Made by a program: the position numbers and the translations under genes. The notes under the pieces were generated by a model. That model saw only the letters and a list, made by a program, of their open reading frames with translations, did no database searches and was not told where the DNA came from. Of a stretch of 17,053 bases of DNA, positions 7,232-14,141 are shown piece after piece (the stretch's first letter is position 1; each line of letters starts with the position of its first letter). Source of the stretch: an uncultured Collinsella sp. (GTDB lineage: Bacteria > Actinomycetota > Coriobacteriia > Coriobacteriales > Coriobacteriaceae). The DNA is taken from contig URBQ01000043.1 of assembly GCA_900546115.1 (NCBI GenBank), positions 1-17,053 of the forward strand, in the 5' to 3' direction.

Positions 7232-7819
7232 CTACTCCTCGACGGAGGCGGCCTCGACGGCCTCAGCAGCGTCCGCATCCTCGGCAAGTACACCGGCGGC
7301 AGCCGGAGCGGCAGCGACCTTGGCGGCCGCCTCGGCAGTCTGTGCCTCCTCGCGAGCGCGATCCTCGGCCAGCAACTCTTGGTACAGCTCCTCGCCCGGC
7401 AGCTCCTCGCTGCGAGCGATCTTGCCCAGCACACCATTGACAAACGACGCGGACTGGTCGGTGCCATAGGCCTTGGCAAGCTCGACAGCCTCGTTGATCA
7501 CGATGGCGTCCGAGACCTCATCGTCGGTGAGGAAGCGCATCTCATAGACGGCGATACGCAGCAGATTGCGGTCGGCGCCTGGCATGCGCATAAGATCCCA
7601 GTTCTTAGCGATGGCGCGCAGGGCGCAGTCGATGCGGTCGATGTGCTCGTAGGCACCACGGCACAGCTCCAGCGCGTAGGGGTCGAGGGGACCCTTCGAA
7701 ATCAGGAAATCGCCCTCGAGGACGCGCTCGAGCGGGCTGTCCGTGGCCTCGGCCTGGAACAGCAGCTGTAGCGCCTGACTGCGGGCAAGCGTGCGCCCGC
7801 GATAAACCTTAAGGCTCAA
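7232..7819 (-). CDS. nusB: Transcription antitermination factor NusB, long C-terminal tail
   Basis: A 195-residue protein whose first 150 residues match NusB, the RNA-binding partner of NusE in rRNA antitermination complexes. The N-terminal RTLARSQALQLLFQAE and the central block NLLRIAVYEMRFL, then INEAVELAKAYG and FVNGVLGKIAR, are characteristic. About 45 residues at the C-terminus form an Ala/Glu-rich low-complexity tail not found in typical NusB (about 140 residues). The start is TTG at 7819; AAGGAG (7826-7831) sits 6 nt before it and no ATG is available nearby. It follows the Asp23 gene by 3 nt. Confidence 0.93.
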   Translation of the reverse strand: MSLKVYRGRTLARSQALQLLFQAEATDSPLERVLEGDFLISKGPLDPYALELCRGAYEHIDRIDCALRAIAKNWDLMRMPGADRNLLRIAVYEMRFLTDDEVSDAIVINEAVELAKAYGTDQSASFVNGVLGKIARSEELPGEELYQELLAEDRAREEAQTAEAAAKVAAAPAAAGVLAEDADAAEAVEAASVEE

Positions 7820-7822
7820 AGG

Positions 7823-8185
7823 TTACTCCTTGGGGAAAACGAGGCCGTCGATACAAACGTCAACACGCTCGACCTCGACGCCCACCTGGGCATCGATGGC
7901 GGCGACCACGGCGGCGCGAACGGCCTCGGCGAGTTTCTTGAACGGATAGCCAAAGAACACCACGACACGCACGGTGAGTGCGAGCTTGTCGCCGACGACC
8001 TCGGCCTCGACCGCCGGCTCGGAAGCCGGGGCCTTAGAAGAGAGCATCATGGAGACAAGGTTGGTGGCAAGGTCCTTGACGCCAACGGAGGCGATGCCCT
8101 CGACATCCGACACGGCGCGCGAGACGATGGCGGTCAGAACATCGGGCGAAATGCCGATACCGTCAATCTTGATTTCCTGGGGCAT
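7823..8185 (-). CDS. Asp23/Gls24 family envelope stress protein
   Basis: A 120-residue protein of the Asp23/Gls24 (DUF322) family. It has the typical start IKIDGIGISPDVLTAIVSRAVSDVEGIASVGV and the conserved basic-hydrophobic helix VVVFFGYPFKKLAEAVRAAVVAAI before the C-terminal VERVDVCIDGLVF. Members sit at the inner face of the membrane or act in envelope homeostasis; the exact role is unknown. A copy between efp and nusB is a common arrangement in Gram-positives. The ATG at 8185 follows AGGAGG closely. It lies 24 nt after efp. Confidence 0.9.
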   Translation of the reverse strand: MPQEIKIDGIGISPDVLTAIVSRAVSDVEGIASVGVKDLATNLVSMMLSSKAPASEPAVEAEVVGDKLALTVRVVVFFGYPFKKLAEAVRAAVVAAIDAQVGVEVERVDVCIDGLVFPKE

Positions 8186-8209
8186 GAGTCCTCCTAGAAG
8201 AGTTGGTTG

Positions 8210-8773
8210 CTAGACGCGGGAGACGAACTTGCCGTCGCGGGTGTCAACCTTGATGACCTCGCCCTCGTTGAGGTACATGGGGACCTGGATGACAGCGCCG
8301 GTGTCGATCGTGGCCGGCTTGGTGGAACCCTGGACGGTGTCGCCCTTAAAGCCCGGGTCGGTTTGGACGATGGTGGTCTCGATGAACATCGGCGGAGTCA
8401 CGCCCATGAGCTCGTCATCGGCGAAGAGCAGCTGGCAGATGTCGTTCTCGCGCAGCCACTTGGAGTTCTCGCCCACCATGTCCTCGGGAACGGGAACCTG
8501 CTCATAGGTCTCGTTGTCCATGAAGATGTAGTCGGCGCCATCGTTGTAGAGGTACTGGAACTCACGGGTGGTGAGCATGACGCTCTCGAACTTGGTACCG
8601 GCGTTGCAGGTGTTCTCGACGACGCGGCCGCTCTTGATGTCGCGGGTCTTGTAGCGCACAAACGCGCCGCCCTTGCCCGGCTTGACATGCTGGAACTCGA
8701 CGATGGTGTAGACCTTGTCCTTAATGCGGAGACCGAGGCCGTTCTTGAAGTCGGCGGTAGAAATGGTAGGCAT
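8210..8773 (-). CDS. efp: Translation elongation factor P
   Basis: A 187-residue factor that binds between the ribosomal P and E sites and relieves stalling at polyproline. It has the KOW-like N-terminal domain and two OB domains. The domain I loop KPGKGGAF places Lys at position 34, the residue modified in many bacteria. The C-terminal DTRDGKFVSRV is the usual ending. The ATG at 8773 (MPTISTADF) fits the family start and follows AAGAAAGG (8779-8786); an upstream in-frame extension to 8806 has no support. It heads the cluster that runs to recN. Confidence 0.96.
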   Translation of the reverse strand: MPTISTADFKNGLGLRIKDKVYTIVEFQHVKPGKGGAFVRYKTRDIKSGRVVENTCNAGTKFESVMLTTREFQYLYNDGADYIFMDNETYEQVPVPEDMVGENSKWLRENDICQLLFADDELMGVTPPMFIETTIVQTDPGFKGDTVQGSTKPATIDTGAVIQVPMYLNEGEVIKVDTRDGKFVSRV

Positions 8774-8830
8774 AGCGACCTTTCTTGTTATGGGCAGAAC
8801 GCACAAACGTCCAAATTACATACGACCGAA

Positions 8831-8836
8831 ATTATA
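8831..8836 (-). promoter_or_regulatory. -10 box of the efp promoter
   Basis: The minus strand carries a perfect TATAAT preceded by GTG, about 58 nt before the efp ATG. The -35 region 16-18 nt further upstream (around CTGCAG) is poor, so this would be a promoter relying mainly on its -10. It probably drives the whole efp-Asp23-nusB-xseB-tlyA-nadK-recN cluster, because no terminator is seen inside it. Confidence 0.6.
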
Positions 8837-8865
8837 CACTTGCAGACGGCGCCTGCAGCGAGCGC

Positions 8866-8910
8866 ATAAAAAGAGAACGCGGGGCGTCCGAATCGATCCG
8901 GACGCCCCGC
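8866..8910 (-). terminator. Terminator after the Xaa-Pro peptidase gene
   Basis: A perfect 12-bp GC-rich stem (GCGGGGCGTCCG at 8879-8890 with its complement at 8899-8910) has an 8-nt loop. On the minus strand it is followed by GTTCTCTTTTTATG, a slightly delayed T tract. It lies about 50 nt past the peptidase stop and separates that gene from the efp promoter. Confidence 0.8.
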
Positions 8911-8919
8911 CCCACAAAA

Positions 8920-8949
8920 GTAGATTTTGGGACATGCCTCAAAATCTAC
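8920..8949. repeat. 30-bp palindromic element with 10-bp arms
   Basis: GTAGATTTTG (8920-8929) and CAAAATCTAC (8940-8949) are perfect inverted repeats around the nearly palindromic GGACATGCCT. The element lies between the peptidase stop codon and the GC-rich terminator. It lacks a T tract, so it is not an obvious terminator itself. It may be a dispersed intergenic repeat, a 3'-end stabilising hairpin or a protein-binding site. Confidence 0.6.
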
Positions 8950-8958
8950 CGAGGTGTA

Positions 8959-10089
8959 TTAGCAATCGATGACGTGCAGGTCGTGCGGCGTCTTGGTGAA
9001 GGGCTCGTAGCCGTTCTCGGTGACCACGCCGTAGTCCTCCAGACGCACGCCGCCCACACCGGGAAGGTAGACGCCGGGCTCCATGGTGATAACCGAGCCG
9101 ACCTCGATGATGTTCTTGCTGCGGTTGAAGTTGGGCAGCTCATGGATGTCGATGCCCACGCCGTGGCCCAGACCATGGTTGTAGTAATCACCATAGCCGG
9201 CATCGCCGATGATCTTCTTGGAAAGCTTAAAAATGTCGTTGCCCTCAACGCCCGGATGGATGGCAGCGACGCACTCCTCGTGGGTGCGGCGCACAAGCGC
9301 GTACAGGTCGAGCTGCTCCTGGGTAGGCTCGCCCATCACGACGGTGCGCGTCATGTCGGAACGATAATCGCAGTAGCCCGCGCCGTAATCCATGAGGACG
9401 AAGTCGCCCTTCTCGATCACGCGGTCGCTCGGCACGGCGTGCGGGTTGGCGGTGTTGGGACCGCTCGCCACAATAGAGCCAAAGGCCAGGCTGTCGGCGC
9501 CGTTGGCGAACATATAGTTCTCGAGCCCGTTGCGAACCTGCTTCTCGGTCATGCCGGGCTTAATAAAGCCGAGCATGTGCTGGAAGGCGGCATCGGTGAT
9601 CGACTGCGCATGGCGCATGAGCTCGATCTCCTCGGCGTCCTTGATAGCGCGCATCTTGCGAATGTCGTCATGCATCAGCGGCAACATGCAGGCGACGGAA
9701 CGATCCTCCAAACCACGCTGAATGCCCTGGTAGAAGTTGATCTGCATGTCGTCCTCGACAGCACAGACGCGGCACTTGTTGGCCGCGATCTTGCCGGCGA
9801 CCCAACCGGGGATAGTGCCCTCGTCCATGTCGTAGACCCAGGGGCTGCCGGCGGGCGTGTTCTCCTCAAAGCTGTTGAGGTAGCGCGAGTCGGTGTGGAA
9901 CAGGCACTGATCTGCCGTAATAAACGCGGCGTGCGGAAACTCGAAGGTGTAGTCGAAGACGCCCTTCACGCCCGTGAGCCAACGAAGGTTGGCCTCGTCG
10001 CGCACCACGATGGCATCGTAGCCGCGCTCGACCATCAGGGTACGGACACGCTCGATACGACCGGCAGGACCGGCAGTAAACTCAGACAT
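8959..10089 (-). CDS. M24B metallopeptidase (Xaa-Pro aminopeptidase/dipeptidase)
   Basis: A 376-residue cytoplasmic peptidase of the pita-bread fold that cleaves bonds next to proline. An N-terminal creatinase-like domain (about 8-140) precedes the catalytic domain. The five metal ligands expected for two Mn or Co ions are present: D234 and D245 (MDYGAGYCDYRSDMTRT), H309 (GLGHGVG), E337 (ITMEPGVY) and E351 (VRLEDYGV). The ATG at 10089 (MSEFTAGPAG) follows AAGAAAGGA; longer in-frame starts have no ribosome binding site. It is next to efp, an arrangement common in Gram-positives. Whether it prefers dipeptides (PepQ) or longer peptides (PepP) cannot be decided here. Confidence 0.93.
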   Translation of the reverse strand: MSEFTAGPAGRIERVRTLMVERGYDAIVVRDEANLRWLTGVKGVFDYTFEFPHAAFITADQCLFHTDSRYLNSFEENTPAGSPWVYDMDEGTIPGWVAGKIAANKCRVCAVEDDMQINFYQGIQRGLEDRSVACMLPLMHDDIRKMRAIKDAEEIELMRHAQSITDAAFQHMLGFIKPGMTEKQVRNGLENYMFANGADSLAFGSIVASGPNTANPHAVPSDRVIEKGDFVLMDYGAGYCDYRSDMTRTVVMGEPTQEQLDLYALVRRTHEECVAAIHPGVEGNDIFKLSKKIIGDAGYGDYYNHGLGHGVGIDIHELPNFNRSKNIIEVGSVITMEPGVYLPGVGGVRLEDYGVVTENGYEPFTKTPHDLHVIDC

Positions 10090-10146
10090 GCAGATTCCTT
10101 TCTTGTTGTCTCTATAATGACGGACGAGTCTCAACCGAACGACGGA

Positions 10147-10158
10147 ATCGCATGCGAT
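10147..10158. promoter_or_regulatory. 12-bp perfect palindrome upstream of the peptidase gene
   Basis: ATCGCATGCGAT is a perfect palindrome in the 131-nt gap between the AroB-like gene and the peptidase gene. It lies about 60 nt before the peptidase ATG, a place where a regulator could bind. No specific factor is suggested. Confidence 0.25.
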
Positions 10159-10185
10159 CCGCAACCGATTGGAAACCCGCCCCTC

Positions 10186-10214
10186 AACATGATACGAAAG
10201 ACGATGGATGTCAA
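10186..10214 (-). promoter_or_regulatory. Possible promoter of the Xaa-Pro peptidase gene
   Basis: On the minus strand a perfect TTGACA (plus-strand 10209-10214) is followed after 17 nt by CATGTT (10186-10191), a weak -10; TATCAT 14 nt away is an alternative. It lies just past the AroB-like stop codon. It would give the peptidase gene its own start of transcription, although read-through from the upstream cluster is also possible. Confidence 0.35.
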
Positions 10215-10220
10215 TAAATC

Positions 10221-11330
10221 TTAGAGAAGTTCTTTGCGCGATGCCAAGTAGGCATGAGCATGGCGCTCCAGAACCTCGTCCTCAACGTTCGTTAGACGAA
10301 TGGCGCCGAGTGCCGCGGGCAGCGGCAACATGCTGCGGTTCGAGCGGACAAACTGCTGCCTGCGGAACTCCTCGATATATGCGGCAGGCTTCAGATCGAA
10401 GGAAAGCTCCTCGATACCAAAGTCCTCTAGGCAGTCATCGACATCAAAGACGTAATCGATATCGAAGTCGCAGGCATCATGTGCTAGGCGCGCCTCAAAG
10501 CGCATGCCCTCGGACAACAGCTGGTAGGCGGGGACCTGCGAAGCGGCATCGCCCAAGCAGGCGCGCAGGGTACGCTCCCCTGTCTTGCCAAAATCGAGTG
10601 CATGGCGGGCGCTCGGGTTCGTGGCCATCAGTACGTCCTTGCGGGCAGTCTGAGACCACTGAACGGCATTGACGAGCGCAACCTCCTCGTCCGCGAGAAT
10701 CTCGGGGACGGTCTCAGTAAACTGATTCCAACGGGACTTACTGCTCGAAAGCATGGTGCCAACAAGTATCACATAGCCGAGCTTGAGGTCCTCGGGGTCC
10801 GCTTCGCGAACAAGGTCGAGGTCACACACGACCAAGCCCGGCTCGGGACGGAACGCGATAGCGGGAAGCGCATGCGCCGACGAGGCGACGAGCGGCTTCA
10901 TGGTCGTCGCGACCGTGAGCATGGCGTCGAACGTCGTCGGCAGCAAGGCGCACTCGGTGCGACCGCACCACTGATTGGCACACCAGCAAACGACCGAGCA
11001 GGTCGCCGTGTCGCCGACAGCGACAACGAGATCGTCGCAGGTAATGCCGTTATCCGACAGGGCGCCAAAGACGGTATCGGCATCGGCCAGCGTAGCGCCG
11101 GAAGGCGAAACCTCGAGGACGAGCAGCGACACGGCAAAACCGGCGTCGATCAGCGCATGCTCGACGACCTCGCCAAAACGCTCGGATGTAACGTCGTTCC
11201 AAACCACCATCGCGCGCTTAGGCTTGCCCACGGCCGAGGCAAACATGCGCGACAGCTCCTCGAACGCGCCCAATCCGACGCGGACATCGACACTGCGGTT
11301 TTGGAAATTGATAAGTTGACGGCGAATCAT
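10221..11330 (-). CDS. 3-dehydroquinate synthase-like protein, active site degenerate
   Basis: A 369-residue protein with the length and layout of AroB, which turns DAHP into 3-dehydroquinate in the shikimate pathway. It follows shikimate kinase with an ATGA overlap, the usual aroK-aroB pairing. Retained family traits are VAVGD (103-107), PTT (131-133), LVVCDLDLV (166-174), DFGKT (246-250) and a final LPLPAALG. Compared with E. coli AroB from memory, the GGGVVGD nucleotide loop reads VGDTATC and VDSSVGGKT reads LTVATTMKP. The Glu and Lys of AEVIK are lost near 183-191. GHTFGHA reads GKTGERT (248-254), the HGEAV region reads PAYQL, and DKK reads RQQ. All three zinc ligands (Glu, His, His) therefore appear replaced. 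The reading frame is intact and codon use normal. A pseudoenzyme or a protein with a new role is more likely than an active synthase. Confidence 0.75.
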   Translation of the reverse strand: MIRRQLINFQNRSVDVRVGLGAFEELSRMFASAVGKPKRAMVVWNDVTSERFGEVVEHALIDAGFAVSLLVLEVSPSGATLADADTVFGALSDNGITCDDLVVAVGDTATCSVVCWCANQWCGRTECALLPTTFDAMLTVATTMKPLVASSAHALPAIAFRPEPGLVVCDLDLVREADPEDLKLGYVILVGTMLSSSKSRWNQFTETVPEILADEEVALVNAVQWSQTARKDVLMATNPSARHALDFGKTGERTLRACLGDAASQVPAYQLLSEGMRFEARLAHDACDFDIDYVFDVDDCLEDFGIEELSFDLKPAAYIEEFRRQQFVRSNRSMLPLPAALGAIRLTNVEDEVLERHAHAYLASRKELL

Positions 11331-11860
11331 AGCAGTCCACGCTCCAAAAGCATCTCGGCACAAAGGTAGGAAACGTCCTCAAAGGACTTGTTGCGAATAT
11401 CAAGGGTAATATCGGCTGCCTGACGATACAGCGGACGGCGATGGTCAAACAGGCGCGCAGCATGCTCGGGCGAGCGGAAATCGGGCCGGGTATCGGAGCG
11501 GCGAATCTGGCGCAACGAGTCCTCAAAGTCACCTTCGAGGTACACGCAGGTACCCATCTCGTGCATCAGTTCAATGTTCACCGGCGTCTCGACGATGCCA
11601 CCCCCGCACGATACCAGCAGGCTGCGCTCGCTTTGGAGCGAACGGAGCGCCGAGGTCTCGAGTTCACGAAAACGATCCTCGCCCTCGATCTCAAATATCT
11701 CGGTTACCGACTTGCCGCATCGACGCACAACCAAACGATCGGTATCGATGAATCGACGCTTGAACATAGTGCCCACGTTGCGCGCAAGCGTCGACTTGCC
11801 CGCGCCCAAAAAGCCGATAAAGAAGATATGGTCGCAGCCGTGTTTGATGTGCTGAGACAT
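11327..11860 (-). CDS. aroK: Shikimate kinase
   Basis: A 177-residue kinase that phosphorylates shikimate at the 3-hydroxyl with ATP. Walker A GFLGAGKS (16-23), the DTD motif (39-41; D41 contacts shikimate), GEDRFRELE with the substrate Arg, CGGGIV, and a lid containing RPDF followed by HRRPLYRQAAD with the second Arg are all in place. This gene therefore looks catalytically sound, unlike its partner downstream. Its ATG at 11860 is 8 nt after the HAD phosphatase stop, and its TGA overlaps the AroB-like start. Confidence 0.93.
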   Translation of the reverse strand: MSQHIKHGCDHIFFIGFLGAGKSTLARNVGTMFKRRFIDTDRLVVRRCGKSVTEIFEIEGEDRFRELETSALRSLQSERSLLVSCGGGIVETPVNIELMHEMGTCVYLEGDFEDSLRQIRRSDTRPDFRSPEHAARLFDHRRPLYRQAADITLDIRNKSFEDVSYLCAEMLLERGLL

Positions 11861-11868
11861 GGCGAAAC

Positions 11869-12366
11869 CTATTCCTCGCAGGGAAGGTCGCGCAGGGCTC
11901 GGCGCTCAAAGATACGGAAGATCTGCGTGTACCACAGGTCCTGGGTAGCCTGCGGCTTGACCAGAATAGTGTCAACACCGGCAAAGTTACCGCTCCACAC
12001 GTCCGTGTAAAGCTGATCGCCGATCAGCACGGCCTCGTTAGCCGTGGCACCTAGGCGCTTAAGGCCCGCTTTGAGGGCAAACGGGGCCGGCTTCATGGCG
12101 TGGCTGATGGCCTCGAGCCCCAACTCGCGCGCCGATGCCATGACCTGATCGCGATGCCAGTTATTGGACACCATACACAGCTTAAAGCCCTTGGCATGGG
12201 CGGCTTCGAGCCAAGCGGAAACCGCAGCGGGAACCCGCTCGGTATCGCGCGGCACCAGGGTGTTATCGCGGTCGAGTAGAATGGCGCGCTTGCCGTCGGC
12301 CCACAAGGTATCGAGGTCGATGCGGTCGACTGAGGCAACATATCGTTTGGGGCTAAAAATCCTCAT
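11869..12366 (-). CDS. YqeG-family HAD phosphatase (subfamily IIIA)
   Basis: A 165-residue HAD-superfamily hydrolase. Motif I is LDRDNTLV with D32 and D34, motif II MVSNN (65-69), the motif III Lys is K92 (MKPAPF), and motif IV is GDQLYTD (116-122). The pattern matches YqeG and the phosphatidylglycerophosphate phosphatase Gep4; the substrate here is unproven. The ATG at 12366 (MRIFSPKRYV) aligns with the YqeG start and lies 2 nt after the mltG stop; a TTG four codons upstream would overlap mltG. In many Firmicutes yqeG sits next to shikimate or GTPase genes; here it precedes aroK. Confidence 0.88.
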   Translation of the reverse strand: MRIFSPKRYVASVDRIDLDTLWADGKRAILLDRDNTLVPRDTERVPAAVSAWLEAAHAKGFKLCMVSNNWHRDQVMASARELGLEAISHAMKPAPFALKAGLKRLGATANEAVLIGDQLYTDVWSGNFAGVDTILVKPQATQDLWYTQIFRIFERRALRDLPCEE

Positions 12367-12368
12367 GA

Positions 12369-13703
12369 TCAATTCCAAGACTGTTGATGCTCTTCGTAGG
12401 TCTTCGAGAAATACTCCTTGTCCTGTGTAATGTAGAAATACAGATCATCGGAGTCGGTCGGCTCAAGGGTGGCCTTGAGCGCCTCGAGCGACGGAGAGCA
12501 GATGGGCGTGGGCGGCAGGCCCTCGTGCTTATAGGTGTTATACGGGCTATCGCTCTGCAAGTCGTCGGCGGTTACCTCGCCGCCGGTGACATACATCATG
12601 GTCGCATCGCTATTGAGGTAACGCATGCCATCGAGCTTGCCCGCCAGACGGTTATAGAAAACCGATGCCACATGCGCGCGCTGATCGGCGTTGAGGCCCT
12701 CGCGCTCGACGATCGAGGCAAGGTTAACGATGTCGTAATCGGACATCTCCACGCCATAGCGCTCCTTGATCTTGGCCTCGCAGCTGGCAAAGTCAAGCGA
12801 CTTATACTCGGCCTTAAACTGGTCAAGCATGGCGCGAATCACATCATCGGCAGACGGATCCTTACCCAACGAATAGGTCTTGGGGAATAGGAAGCCCTCG
12901 AGCGAATCGTTTGCAGCGTCTTTAAGGAAAGCGTAATCATTCACATAATTGCTCGCCTTAGCTTGGTTAAGGAAGTCCTCCTTAGAAATGCTGTCGTACG
13001 CCTTGGCCACACGGTCGGCGACCTGGTCAACCGTCAGGCCCTCAGGGATAGTCAGCGCATCGGAGCCCGCATTGGGGCCTTCCATGAGCTGCTGAACGAC
13101 CTTGGTCGCGTCCATGAGCGTGGTGAACGAATACTTACCCGATTTAAGCGACATGTCAGCGTTGAGCTTTTTGACCGCCGCGTAATAATCCTTGGGATTT
13201 TCGACGATATGGTTCTCGGAGAGAATAGAAGCGATGGTGTCACCCGAGGCACCATCGGGAATCGTGATAATAACTTGCTGGCCAGCAGCGACATTCGCAT
13301 CCTCACCGGCAAAGAAGCCCTTGACGGCTGGCACGACAAAGAAAACGATCGCGACAAGCGCAAGCACGGCGACGACGCCACCGATCATCATGGGCACCGG
13401 GGAGCTTTTCTTTTGGGCACCACGGCAGGCGTGCGTTTTATAGCTCGAGAGCGTGGCCGGAGCAACGCCGTGCGAGCCATGAACATGATGTGTGTGGGGG
13501 CGTGATTGCCGGGCCTGCCCCTGCGTGCGCTGGGCAGGAGCCTGCTGCTTAAAACGAGCGCCGCCAGCGGGCTGCGAGGGACGAGTGGCGGGCTGCTGAG
13601 CAGCACGCTGAGTAGGCTGAGCCGAACGCTGGCCAGGCTGAGCGGGGCGCGGCGCGGGCTGCCGTGTACGATTCTGCTGGCGCGGATCGGAAGCGCTAGG
13701 CAT
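12369..13703 (-). CDS. mltG: Endolytic murein transglycosylase MltG, long N-terminal cytoplasmic tail
   Basis: A 444-residue membrane-anchored lytic transglycosylase of the YceG family that cuts nascent peptidoglycan strands and ends glycan synthesis. The first 100 residues are rich in Pro, Gln, Arg and Ala, with a His-rich patch (HTHHVHGSHG, 70-79). One membrane segment follows (about 105-126). The outer part holds the LysM-like and catalytic region, with the catalytic Glu in ASIVEREG (E333) and the family block EGLPPTPICSPS. E. coli MltG has about 340 residues and no such tail. The ATG at 13703 follows GAGGAGG and overlaps the ruvX end by 8 nt. Confidence 0.93.
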   Translation of the reverse strand: MPSASDPRQQNRTRQPAPRPAQPGQRSAQPTQRAAQQPATRPSQPAGGARFKQQAPAQRTQGQARQSRPHTHHVHGSHGVAPATLSSYKTHACRGAQKKSSPVPMMIGGVVAVLALVAIVFFVVPAVKGFFAGEDANVAAGQQVIITIPDGASGDTIASILSENHIVENPKDYYAAVKKLNADMSLKSGKYSFTTLMDATKVVQQLMEGPNAGSDALTIPEGLTVDQVADRVAKAYDSISKEDFLNQAKASNYVNDYAFLKDAANDSLEGFLFPKTYSLGKDPSADDVIRAMLDQFKAEYKSLDFASCEAKIKERYGVEMSDYDIVNLASIVEREGLNADQRAHVASVFYNRLAGKLDGMRYLNSDATMMYVTGGEVTADDLQSDSPYNTYKHEGLPPTPICSPSLEALKATLEPTDSDDLYFYITQDKEYFSKTYEEHQQSWN

Positions 13704-14124
13704 GCTGAACCTCCTCGTTATTACGATCGAGCCATGTCTGCAAGAACAGGCTGGCGGCGATCATGTCGATCTTTCCCCTCATCTGCTTTTCGTTGAGGCC
13801 CTGCTCTCGCAGAATGCGCTTGGCCTCTTGCGAGGACAGACGCTCGTCCTCAAACTCCAGCGGAAGTTCGAGCTCGTCGGCAATCTTTTGGGCCACGGCG
13901 GCGACGCGCTCGGCCTGGGGGCCGGGCTCACCGGCCATGGTCAAGGGACGTCCGCTTACCAAAATGTCGGGCTCATAGTCCTCGACTAGGTAACGGAACG
14001 TCTTGGCCATACCGGTGACCTCGGCAGCCGGCAGCACCTTGACGGGCATCGCCATCTTGCCATCACGGCTCGAGACGGCAATGCCAATCCTGGTCTCCCC
14101 TATGTCCAGCGCAAGTGCGACCAC
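13696..14124 (-). CDS. ruvX: Holliday junction resolvase-like protein RuvX/YqgF
   Basis: A 142-residue RNase H-fold nuclease of the YqgF family, implicated in 16S rRNA 5' maturation and as a putative Holliday junction resolvase. The acidic catalytic residues are visible: D7 in LALDIGETRIGIA, E94 in FEDERLSS, and D120 in KIDMIAASLFLQTWLD. The start is GTG at 14124, with a modest AGG upstream and no better ATG. It lies 17 nt after alaS, and its stop lies inside the mltG start region. The order alaS-ruvX-mltG is common. Confidence 0.93.
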   Translation of the reverse strand: MVALALDIGETRIGIAVSSRDGKMAMPVKVLPAAEVTGMAKTFRYLVEDYEPDILVSGRPLTMAGEPGPQAERVAAVAQKIADELELPLEFEDERLSSQEAKRILREQGLNEKQMRGKIDMIAASLFLQTWLDRNNEEVQHA

Positions 14125-14141
14125 AGCGACAACCTAGGTTC

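Noticed and set aside
10113..10118. Plus-strand TATAAT box before the Xaa-Pro peptidase gene
   Set aside because: No -35 at proper distance and no plus-strand gene to drive.
8785..10224. 479-codon plus-strand open frame opposite the Xaa-Pro peptidase gene
   Set aside because: Antisense shadow; it also crosses the intergenic terminator and the palindromic element.
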